Source of the DNA: Microbaculum marinum | Lineage (GTDB): Bacteria > Pseudomonadota > Alphaproteobacteria > Rhizobiales > Tepidamorphaceae | Strand: one strand, 5' to 3' | DNA: 64,000 bases | Assembly: GCF_042646165.1 (NCBI RefSeq) | Contig: NZ_JBHRTC010000022.1 | Shown: piece by piece, positions 39,695-46,431 of the stretch | Numbering within the stretch: position 1 is the stretch's first letter | Layout of the letters: each line of letters starts with the position of its first letter | The notes under the pieces: model-generated | Seen by the model: only the letters and a program-made list of their open reading frames with translations | What the model was told of the DNA's origin: nothing | Databases searched by the model: none | Made by a program: the position numbers and the translations under genes

Positions 39695-40648
39695 TCAGCC
39701 GAACACGGGGCTGCCGGGCACGAAGGCATCGAATGCCGCCCAGAACTGCTCGCGGATGGAATCGCGCTCCATCAGGATCTCGTGCCGGGCCGCGGGGATC
39801 ACGATGTGCGAGCCGATCTTCATCCGGAACGCCAGCGATTCGATGGCCCTGGTGGACACAACACGGTCGTCGCCGGCCGCCACCATCAGCGTCGGGACCC
39901 GGACCCTGGGCGCGAAGTCGGGATGCATGACCTCCCGCATCGCCTCGCCCGCCGCCCACAACCATCCGATCGTCGCCGAACCGAGTCCGAGTCCGGGTTC
40001 GGCATCTATGATGTCGTTGTTCCGGTGGAAGCGCCCCGGATCCAACGTCAGCACGTTGCCCTTGAACGGCCGCACGCTGGCCGCCGTGGAACTTCCCCCC
40101 GGCACGTAGGAATTGCCCAGTCCGATCAGCCCAAGGATCTCCGCCAGTCCGTGCACATAGGGCGAACTTGCACGCCTCCCGGCCAGCTCGAGCATCGGTG
40201 CGGAGAGGACCTGCCGCTCGAACCAGGCCGGCGCTCGCCTGGAGTTCCTGAGCAGGATGTTCCCGCCCATCGAGTGCGCGAGCGCGAAATACGGAGGGGT
40301 GCAGTCCGGCAGGACGACCTTTTCCATGAACGCGGCCAGATCGCGGTCGAACTGGCTGAAATCGTCTATGTGCCCCTTGCGCGGGTTCTTCAGGAGTCGC
40401 TGCGATCCGCCCTGCCCGCGCCAGTCAAGCGCGGCTACGGAAAAGCCACGATCGCGCAGTTCGCCGATCGTTTCGAAGTACTTCTCGATGAATTCCGCGC
40501 GCCCGGTGAACACGCACACCGTTCCCAGGCCCTTGCGCGTCGTCGGCCGCCATCGCGCAAAGCGCAGCGTGAACCGGTCGCTGGTGGTGATCGCACCGGT
40601 GACGGCACCGCTCGGAACCGGGTTCTCGGGGATATCGACGAGGTCCAT
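39695..40648 (-). CDS. Alpha/beta hydrolase, lysophospholipase / monoacylglycerol lipase-like
   Basis: About 317 residues. Hydrolase_4-type core: CVFTGRAEFIEKYFETIGELRDRGFSVAALDWRGQGGSQR (cap entry and DxRGxGxS), nucleophile elbow ALAHSMGGNILLR (Ser), acid in VAAGDDRVVS and catalytic His in AARHEILMERD. This HSMGGN and DWRGQG pattern is that of PldB/monoglyceride lipase-like enzymes acting on lysophospholipids or monoacylglycerols. No signal peptide. ATG 40648 preferred over 40684, though neither has a strong Shine-Dalgarno sequence. Convergent with the HisN-like gene. Confidence 0.82.
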   Translation of the reverse strand: MDLVDIPENPVPSGAVTGAITTSDRFTLRFARWRPTTRKGLGTVCVFTGRAEFIEKYFETIGELRDRGFSVAALDWRGQGGSQRLLKNPRKGHIDDFSQFDRDLAAFMEKVVLPDCTPPYFALAHSMGGNILLRNSRRAPAWFERQVLSAPMLELAGRRASSPYVHGLAEILGLIGLGNSYVPGGSSTAASVRPFKGNVLTLDPGRFHRNNDIIDAEPGLGLGSATIGWLWAAGEAMREVMHPDFAPRVRVPTLMVAAGDDRVVSTRAIESLAFRMKIGSHIVIPAARHEILMERDSIREQFWAAFDAFVPGSPVFG

Positions 40649-40765
40649 CAGGCGGGTCGCAGTACAGTACGGGTAAGGGCGCATCCGGGAGGGAATGCTG
40701 GAAGGGGCCTTATAGCAGTGCCGCGAACCTGCCCGGAAGTCCGATGTCCCCGCAAAAAGGGAGCA

Positions 40766-40798
40766 GGCCGGCGATCCGAGGGGATCGCCGGCCCTTTT
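40766..40798 (+). terminator. Strong hairpin with T-run in the gap before hsp20
   Basis: GGCCGGCGATCC (40766-40777) and GGATCGCCGGCC (40782-40793) form a perfect 12-bp stem with a GAGG loop, followed by CTTTT. No gene on the plus strand ends nearby (the preceding gene is on the minus strand), so it either ends an unannotated short transcript from 40685-40765 or, reading the other way (TTTTT after 7 nt), stops antisense transcription. Confidence 0.5.
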
Positions 40799-40964
40799 CC
40801 GGACGCCCCGGGGGCTGAAGGTGGCATCCGGATCGATGCGGACGGCTGGGAGGGGTGCCGCCCGAACTGTTCATGTGGCGATACTGGCAAAGTCCACCTG
40901 AACGGAGTCGGAAGGGATGGTTCATCGGGCATTCATGTGAACGGAGGCGAGACGAGCGACGGGT

Positions 40965-40993
40965 CTTGAAATGCTTTCAGGCAGCGCCCAAAT
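40965..40993 (+). promoter_or_regulatory. Candidate RpoH (sigma-32) promoter of hsp20
   Basis: CTTGAA (40965-40970), 16 bp, CCCAAAT (40987-40993), resembling the heat-shock consensus CTTGAA...CCCCATNT, about 95 bp upstream of the hsp20 start. Confidence 0.45.
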
Positions 40994-40999
40994 CAACCC

Positions 41000-41091
41000 T
41001 GCGCACGCCAATGAAGGGTGCGCACATGACAGGCCCGGCCCCGATGGGCGGGCAAACATGCATGTCGCTTCAACAGGAGGATGTGAAAATG
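41000..41091 (+). promoter_or_regulatory. ROSE-type RNA thermometer in the hsp20 leader
   Basis: The last hairpin of the leader masks the Shine-Dalgarno sequence: TCGCT (41065-41069) pairs with AGGA (41075-41078) with the central G bulged, exactly the UYGCU/AGGA arrangement of ROSE elements, closed by CAT (41061-41063) with ATG (41081-41083). Upstream, GCCCG/CGGGC can form a further stem. ROSE elements control many rhizobial small heat-shock genes by melting at high temperature. Confidence 0.7.
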
Positions 41092-41550
41092 CGTCAGTAC
41101 GACCTTTCCCCGCTGTATCGTTCCACCGTCGGCTTCGATCGTCTGTTCAACATGATGGACCAGATGTCGAACGTCGATAACGGCACCGGCTATCCGCCCT
41201 ACAACATCGAGCGGACCGGCGAGAACGCCTACCGGATTTCCATGGCCATTGCCGGCTTTGGCGAGAAGGACCTGACCATCGAGGTCAAGGAGAACGTCTT
41301 GTCGATCCACGGCGAGAAGACCGTCGAGGACGGCAAGGAGCGCGGCGAAGTGCTTTATCGCGGCATTGCCGAGCGCAGCTTCGATCGCCGCTTCCAGCTT
41401 GCCGACCACGTCGAGGTCCGCGGCGCGGTCCTCGAGAACGGGCTCCTGCACGTCGATCTCGTGCGTGAGATCCCGGAGGCGCTGAAGCCCCGCACCATCC
41501 AGATTTCGACCAAGACAGACGCCAAGGTCATCGACCAGAAGGCTGCCTGA
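41089..41550 (+). CDS. Small heat-shock protein, Hsp20/IbpA family
   Basis: 153 residues. MRQYDLSPLYRSTVGFDRLFNMMDQ is the class A rhizobial Hsp20 N-terminus. The alpha-crystallin domain runs from about 35 to 130: YPPYNIERTGENAYRISMAIAGFGEKDLTIEVKEN, RGIAERSFDRRFQLADHVEV, AVLENGLLHVDLVREIPE (with the conserved GLLxVxL). An ATP-independent chaperone that holds unfolding proteins in large oligomers. AGGAGG lies 8 nt before the ATG at 41089 and is sequestered by the ROSE hairpin; in-frame upstream ATGs lie in the leader and are rejected. Ends at its own intrinsic terminator. Confidence 0.94.
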   Translation: MRQYDLSPLYRSTVGFDRLFNMMDQMSNVDNGTGYPPYNIERTGENAYRISMAIAGFGEKDLTIEVKENVLSIHGEKTVEDGKERGEVLYRGIAERSFDRRFQLADHVEVRGAVLENGLLHVDLVREIPEALKPRTIQISTKTDAKVIDQKAA

Positions 41551-41574
41551 TCGGAATCGACGGGAACTGAATGG

Positions 41575-41603
41575 AGCGCCCCGGCATTGCCGGGGCGCTT
41601 TTT
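41575..41603 (+). terminator. Intrinsic terminator of hsp20
   Basis: AGCGCCCCGGCA (41575-41586) and TGCCGGGGCGCT (41588-41599) form a 12-bp perfect stem followed by T5 (41599-41603), 25 nt after the hsp20 stop. Confidence 0.88.
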
Positions 41604-41640
41604 CGTGGGTGCACGTCCGTCGCGCGCCCTGGCGTCCGGC

Positions 41641-42699
41641 TCAAAGTCCGCCGATCACCTGCGCGAATCGCCCCACCTCCTGTCCGCTGGTCTGGAACGA
41701 GGCGACGAAGCGGGCGAGCACCTCGCCCTCGCGCGGCGGATCCTCCTTGTCGGGGACGCTCATCGGCCATTCGTGATAATCGGCTCCGGCCGTCTGCAGT
41801 GCCTCGTGAACGGTATGATCGAGGTAGGCGAACACCTCGTTTGCCTCGACCGGTGCGGCAAGCCGCGCCTTCGGCGAGGCCTCGATCGCCTCGGCAAGCC
41901 TGGTGGCCATCGCATTGGAGTGCCCGGCCAGTTTCAGCCAATGCCCGTCTTCGAGGTATGCCAGCAACTGCACCGCCAGAAAGCGCCCTTTAGAGAGAAG
42001 GTGGCCGGTCTTCATCCGCCGGAAGGGCAGAGACGCGGCCAGTTCCTTGTCGAACACCACGATCGCCTCGGCCGCCAGCGCACCGTTCTTGGTGGCGCCG
42101 AAGGACAGAATGTCCACCCCTGCGCGCCAGGTGATATCGGCGGGAGCGCATTGGAGCGAGGCAACCGCATTGGCGAACCGGGCTCCGTCCATGTGGACCT
42201 TCAGGCCATGCGCGCGGGCAACCTCACCGATTTCGGCGAGTTCGTCCGGCTGCCAGACGCTGCCGAACTCGCTCGCTTGGCTCAGGGACAGCGACGCCGG
42301 CTGCGTATGATGCGGAGCGCCGGGCGGCCAGGTCTCCAGCCGCTCCGCCAGCGTCCGGGCCGAATACTTCGCATTCCGCCCGGCCAATCCGATCAGCTTG
42401 GCACCGCCGGTGAACATTTCGGCGGCCCCGCATTCGTCGGTCATGATGTGGGCATTCTCGCTGCACAGTACCGCCCGCCACGGCGGCGTGATCGTCGCGA
42501 TGGACAGGGCGTTCGCGGCGGTACCCGTGGCCAGCGGGAACACCGTCAGGTCGGTCTCGAAGACTTCGGCGAACCGCGCTTCCAGGGCTCTCGTCGCATC
42601 GTCGCCCCCATACGAGCCGGCAAAGCCGGTACTGGCCTCGTTGATCGCCTTCAGGATCCGCTCGGAGATCCCGGCCGTATTGTCGCTAGCGAAGTTCAT
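41641..42699 (-). CDS. Low-specificity L-threonine aldolase family (beta-eliminating lyase)
   Basis: 352 residues, a PLP-dependent fold-type I enzyme. MNFASDNTAGISERILKAINEA is the usual N-terminus; LATGTAANALSI, the ENAHIMTDECGA phosphate-binding region, GLKVHMDGARFANA (PLP-Asp) and DILSFGATKNGAL with the Schiff-base Lys204 are intact. It cleaves L-threonine or L-allo-threonine to glycine and acetaldehyde; related enzymes act on other beta-hydroxy amino acids. ATG 42699 matches the family. It lies about 100 bp downstream of the bufferin operon on the same strand, probably a separate unit. Confidence 0.9.
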   Translation of the reverse strand: MNFASDNTAGISERILKAINEASTGFAGSYGGDDATRALEARFAEVFETDLTVFPLATGTAANALSIATITPPWRAVLCSENAHIMTDECGAAEMFTGGAKLIGLAGRNAKYSARTLAERLETWPPGAPHHTQPASLSLSQASEFGSVWQPDELAEIGEVARAHGLKVHMDGARFANAVASLQCAPADITWRAGVDILSFGATKNGALAAEAIVVFDKELAASLPFRRMKTGHLLSKGRFLAVQLLAYLEDGHWLKLAGHSNAMATRLAEAIEASPKARLAAPVEANEVFAYLDHTVHEALQTAGADYHEWPMSVPDKEDPPREGEVLARFVASFQTSGQEVGRFAQVIGGL

Positions 42700-42803
42700 G
42701 CGCCCGCCCGTCGTTATTCGATCCGAGGCGGACCTTATCGGCCTCCGCGGCTGTGGAAAATCCCCGAGCGGCACAACAGCGCGCCCGAGCAGCAAACCTT
42801 TAC

Positions 42804-43391
42804 TCAGCGGCGGAACAGGCGGCCGAGCAGGTGGTCGACCGACAGGAGCCCGGGTCCGAGAACGATCACGGCAAGAAGAAGCACCGCCCATGTCGCATGG
42901 GCCCCGAGCCCCGTGGGCATGACCAACTGAATGACCAGCGTCATTGCGAGCAGTCCCAGCGCCGACAGCCGCGTCAGCAGGCCGACGAGAATGAGCGCGG
43001 GGAGGATGATCTCGGCATTCCCGGCAAGCCAGGCGGACGTTTCGGGAAACGGGTGCCCCCACTGGACCAGCGGCTTTTCTCCCGCCACCCAGATCCGGAT
43101 GTTGAAGCAGAAATCGCAGATGCTGGAAAACTGGTAGATCACCGCGGCGCGCAACTGCGGCCAACCGTTCCAGGCGCCGACCTCCGGTCTAAGGAACGGA
43201 TAGACCTCCCATTTGGTGAGACCCGAGTTGACGAACGGCAGCCCGAAGAAGATCCAGAGCCGAAGCCCGAGTTGAACCGGTGCGGCAACCCAGCGCACGA
43301 CCGGGCGCTTGAGCCACCGGTCGAAACCAGCCAGGGCGCTCAGAATCCTGCCGGTCTGCCCCGGTACCCGGCGGGCACGAGCCTGCTCCAT
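42804..43391 (-). CDS. DoxX family membrane protein (bufferin operon, BufD-like)
   Basis: 195 residues with four hydrophobic segments, DoxX/DoxD-type: PVQLGLRLWIFFGLPFVNSGLTKW (helix 1 with the conserved W/F region), then the SAWLAGNAEIILPALILVGLLTRLSALGLL helices and AVLLLAVIVLGPGLLSVDHLL. DoxX proteins are small redox- or sulfur-related membrane proteins; here it is the terminal gene of the precursor-MNIO-DUF2063-DoxX operon, as in the Caulobacter bufferin (gig/buf) operon. Start 43391 has GGGGGGA a few nt upstream; 28 nt separate it from the preceding stop. Confidence 0.85.
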   Translation of the reverse strand: MEQARARRVPGQTGRILSALAGFDRWLKRPVVRWVAAPVQLGLRLWIFFGLPFVNSGLTKWEVYPFLRPEVGAWNGWPQLRAAVIYQFSSICDFCFNIRIWVAGEKPLVQWGHPFPETSAWLAGNAEIILPALILVGLLTRLSALGLLAMTLVIQLVMPTGLGAHATWAVLLLAVIVLGPGLLSVDHLLGRLFRR

Positions 43392-43419
43392 CCGATCCCC
43401 CCGATTCGATCGTGTTCTT

Positions 43420-44187
43420 CTACAGTCGCAACCCGGCCAAGGCTCCCGATGCGATGAGACCCTGAAGCGCGGCGGCAAGGTCGAAGCCCGGGTGCCGGTC
43501 AGTGGTGAGTTCGTAGGCGACACCCAGCGGCCTGCCCGCCTGCAGCAGCGCGATGAACGCCGCGCCGCCGTCGGGCAACGACCGCAACTCCACGTCCCAG
43601 GCGGGACGGAGGATCAGGACGTCGCCGCCGCCCGAGCCGGGATCGACCGGGCGCACGAACTCGTCGTTGGTGTTGGTTTCCCAGATCGCCAGGACCGGCC
43701 ATCGCGACGAGACGATCTGCAGCGAAGGATGCAGGTCGAACGTCAGGTCCGCCATGCGTTCCGGCGGCACGGCCGAAAGCGCCTGCGCGTCGACGGGCGT
43801 CGCGTCGGCGGCGTGATAGGCGAGGTTCCAGGCCCATTCCAGGCGTGCCACGTCCGGCAGATACGGCAGGTCGGTCGCCGGCGCGAACTGCGCGATGAAA
43901 TCCCCGAAGTCGCCCCCGTAGTCGATGAGAACCGGGGTACGCGGCAGCGCCCCTCCCACATAGACCCGCGCCATCCCCCGGAAGAATTCCTCGCCGACCA
44001 GCCGCAGCACAACCGGAAAGGTGCCCATCAGCGCCTCGGCGAGGCTCACATGCACGTTGTTGCGGTAGATTCCGAACCGCCGGAGCGGAGCTTCGCCGTC
44101 ACGCCCCGCCACATCCGCCGGCGGCGGCAGATGGCGATCGCGAATCGCCGCGGCGAAGCGGCTCTGGACGTCAGCCAGCGAGGACAC
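43420..44187 (-). CDS. DUF2063 / BufC-like RiPP partner protein
   Basis: 255 residues. N-terminal helical DUF2063 domain (LADVQSRFAAAIRD...RFGIYRNNVHVSLAEALMGTFPVVLRLVGEEFFRGMARVYV), followed by LPYLPDVARLEWAWNLAYHAAD and a beta-rich C-terminal domain. This family pairs with DUF692/MNIO enzymes and is thought to recognise the precursor peptide and present it to the enzyme. The start is GTG 44187, preceded by GAGGGA, and overlaps the bufB stop by 17 nt; no ATG fits. Translational coupling with bufB is expected. Confidence 0.88.
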   Translation of the reverse strand: MSSLADVQSRFAAAIRDRHLPPPADVAGRDGEAPLRRFGIYRNNVHVSLAEALMGTFPVVLRLVGEEFFRGMARVYVGGALPRTPVLIDYGGDFGDFIAQFAPATDLPYLPDVARLEWAWNLAYHAADATPVDAQALSAVPPERMADLTFDLHPSLQIVSSRWPVLAIWETNTNDEFVRPVDPGSGGGDVLILRPAWDVELRSLPDGGAAFIALLQAGRPLGVAYELTTDRHPGFDLAAALQGLIASGALAGLRL

Positions 44188-45103
44188 CGGGTTCCCTCTC
44201 CGCTGCCCCTGAAACCATTGGCGCCGTCTCGGCACGCATGACGTCCTCGGCCAGCATTGCCTCGCTGAAGAGCACCGGCCATTCGGGTACGTTGGCGTCC
44301 CATTCGATCAGGGTCGGCAGCGGACCGGCGCGCCGGATGACGCGGGCGTAGAGGTCCCAGACGATCCGGTCGACCTCGCGGTCGTGCGCGTCGATCAGCA
44401 GGGGCTGACCCAGATCGTCGGTCTCGCGCGCATGGCCGGCCAGATGGATCTCGCCCACATGCTCGACCGGAAACGCGTCGATGTAGCCGGCCGCGTCGAA
44501 GCCGTGATTGGTCGCCTGGACATGCACGTTGTTGACGTCGAGCAGGAGCCCGCAGCCCGTACGCGCGGCAAGTTCGGCGATGAAATCGACTTCGCTCAGG
44601 TCGCTTTCGGCGAAGCGCACGTAGGTCGAGGGATTCTCGAGCAGCATCTGCCGCCCCACAGCGCTTTGCACCTCGTCGACATGCCCGGCGACGCGAACCA
44701 GGGTTTCCTCCGTATAGGGAAGCGGCAGCAAGTCGTTGAGATAGCCCTCGTCGTGGGTGGACCAGGCAAGATGCTCGGAAAACAGCCCCGGTTCGTAGCG
44801 GTCGACCAGCGCCTTCAGCCGTCGCAGGTGTTCCTTGTCGAGCGGCCGGTCGCCACCGATCGACAGCCCGACGCCGTGCAGCGACAGCGGATAGCGCTCG
44901 CGGATGGCGGTCAGGTAGCGGTGCGGCGGCCCGCCCGCTCCCATGTAGTTCTCCGGATGAACCTCGAACCAGCCGATGTCCGGCTCGTCCCGGAGGATCG
45001 TACGATAGTGCCGGGCTTTCAGCCCGACCCCGGCACGGGCAGCGATCGGGCCTTCGAAGAACGTGCCGCCGGCCTGGGAACTGGCGGGTCCTGGATCGTT
45101 CAC
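44171..45103 (-). CDS. MNIO (DUF692) family enzyme, BufB-like
   Basis: 310 residues of the multinuclear non-heme iron-dependent oxidative enzyme family, a TIM barrel. Likely iron ligands in order: FEVHPENYM, LSLHGVGLSIGG, GLFSEHLAWS, MLLENPSTYV, GLLLDVNNVHV, EIHLAGH and LLIDAHD, all family-typical. MNIOs modify cysteines of RiPP precursors; in bufferins they are known to convert core cysteines to thiooxazoles. The start is GTG 45103 with GGAGG 5 nt upstream; the open frame further upstream overlaps bufA1 and is not coding. Lies 43 nt after bufA1. Confidence 0.92.
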   Translation of the reverse strand: MNDPGPASSQAGGTFFEGPIAARAGVGLKARHYRTILRDEPDIGWFEVHPENYMGAGGPPHRYLTAIRERYPLSLHGVGLSIGGDRPLDKEHLRRLKALVDRYEPGLFSEHLAWSTHDEGYLNDLLPLPYTEETLVRVAGHVDEVQSAVGRQMLLENPSTYVRFAESDLSEVDFIAELAARTGCGLLLDVNNVHVQATNHGFDAAGYIDAFPVEHVGEIHLAGHARETDDLGQPLLIDAHDREVDRIVWDLYARVIRRAGPLPTLIEWDANVPEWPVLFSEAMLAEDVMRAETAPMVSGAAEREPGVLAG

Positions 45104-45146
45104 GCCCACCTCCGCTGGCGTCAATGCTGGATCTCTTGCCGAGAAC

Positions 45147-45437
45147 TCAGCTCGGCAGATCGCGATCGAGCGGCTCGAGGCTGCCGTGGCGCTCGCCGGG
45201 AACCGCCATCGTCGTGCAGGTGCCCTTCGGCACCAGCTTCCACGCATTGCCCTGATAGTCGACGGTCGAGGTGCCCGCGCAGGTCGTGCCCGGCCCGGCG
45301 GCGCAGTCGTTCTGGCCCTTCAGCGACACGCCGAAGCATTTTTCCATCTCCTGGGCCTGGACTGGCGCCGGTCCGGCGCCGACGGCGGCCGCCAGGGCGC
45401 CTGCGACGATTGCGGCGGTGGTCTTGCTGTTGATCAT
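45147..45437 (-). CDS. Bufferin-type RiPP precursor (DUF2282), copy A
   Basis: 96 residues. A Sec signal peptide (residues 1-28, ending PVQAQ) is followed by the DUF2282 core MEKCFGVSLKGQNDCAAGPG with cysteines 34, 45, 53 and 74 (EKCFG, NDCAA, TTCAGTS, KGTCTTM). The four-Cys pattern and spacing are those of bufferin precursors, copper-binding exported peptides modified by an MNIO enzyme. The ATG at 45437 has GGAAGGA just upstream. The adjacent upstream gene encodes a paralogue. Product expected in the periplasm, where it would bind copper (inference from the family). Confidence 0.9.
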   Translation of the reverse strand: MINSKTTAAIVAGALAAAVGAGPAPVQAQEMEKCFGVSLKGQNDCAAGPGTTCAGTSTVDYQGNAWKLVPKGTCTTMAVPGERHGSLEPLDRDLPS

Positions 45438-45553
45438 GACTTCCTTCCGTGAGGGCTCGGGTTCGAATGGTTCGCCCGGTCATCTTAGCTCATCATGCCG
45501 GGAAAAGCCGGAATGCCGACTGGTGTCGCCGGCATTCCCGCGCTCGCCGGCGG

Positions 45554-45841
45554 TCAAGCCGGGCGTTCGACCGGTTCCAGTGAACCGGGTCCTTCCGGGG
45601 TCTGCATGGACGTGCAGGTCCCCTTCGCGACCATCTTGAAGGACTGGCCGTCATAGTCGACGGTGGACATGCCCTTGCAGTCGTGCGCGCCTGCCTTGCA
45701 GTCGTTCTGGCCCTTCATCGCCACGCCGAAGCATTTTTCCATGTCCTGCGCCGCAGCCCGGTTCGGGACGGCAGCCATGGTCAGCGCGGTCGTCATCGCG
45801 CCGGCGACGGCCATAGCCGTCAACGTCCTGGTCGTTTTCAT
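45554..45841 (-). CDS. Bufferin-type RiPP precursor (DUF2282), copy B
   Basis: 95 residues, first gene of the operon. Signal peptide 1-31 (ending NRAAAQ), then MEKCFGVAMKGQNDCKAG with cysteines 37, 48, 55 and 76. Compared with copy A, EKCFG, KGQNDC, STVDY, KGTCT and GSLEP are identical, but the spacing between Cys2 and Cys3 is one residue shorter (CKAGAHDC against CAAGPGTTC). GGGAG is 7 nt before the ATG at 45841. The paralogues arose by duplication and have clearly diverged. It would be secreted and modified by the same BufB-like enzyme. Confidence 0.9.
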   Translation of the reverse strand: MKTTRTLTAMAVAGAMTTALTMAAVPNRAAAQDMEKCFGVAMKGQNDCKAGAHDCKGMSTVDYDGQSFKMVAKGTCTSMQTPEGPGSLEPVERPA

Positions 45842-46431
45842 GCTCTCACTCCCTTGAGAATTCGCTTGCCGCGCTATGTCCGGTACCAGCGGAACCGGTC
45901 TTCCGCGACGCCTGGATCGAGGTCCGTCGGCAGGCAGAGACTGCGCCGGCGAATCCATCAAGTGGAAGTCAACTTGGTGTTACGGAATCGCGACTTCGCG
46001 CGAGCTTCCGTGTTGTCCCGGATGCCGGGCGGCGGACCTCCGGAATACGGCCGCATTTCCGGATCTGTCGAAATGCCGGTATCCTGCGCAATTATCGTTC
46101 GCCGCCGGCCTTGCGGCAGACCGGTAAATCTGGCATTTTGCAAACAAGGATAGGACAGTCATGCTGACCCAATTTGCCGCCTGGCCGGGAGTGGCCGGAA
46201 GGCAAGCGGGTCGGACAGAAGCCGAAAACCGGTCCCGGCGCGGCGCGAGCCGTGACGATGCCGGTCGAACGGCTGCCCGGGGCAGGCACGCACTGCCGGG
46301 GCGGACCAACGGCAAATCGAGAACCGATCCGACGGACCCGGGGCCGAGGGGCGCACGGGACCGGGCGACGGATACGCCGAAATGGCCGCGCACGCGGCCC
46401 TTCCGGCGCAGCAAATGGGGAGCGAAGCGAT
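45842..46431. other. 590-bp divergent region between the bufferin operon and gltB
   Basis: Should contain the promoters of both operons. On the bufferin side CCGTAACACC lies about 145 bp before the first start, vaguely like an extracytoplasmic-function −35, but no convincing −10 partner is seen. A short open frame beginning at 46161 (AGGA 5 nt upstream) runs out of frame into gltB and is not considered a gene. No RNA gene recognised. Confidence 0.45.

Noticed and set aside
45121..45247. N-terminal extension of the MNIO protein to an ATG at 45247
   Set aside because: It would overlap the bufA1 core in another frame; GTG 45103 has GGAGG at the right distance and gives the family's normal N-terminus.
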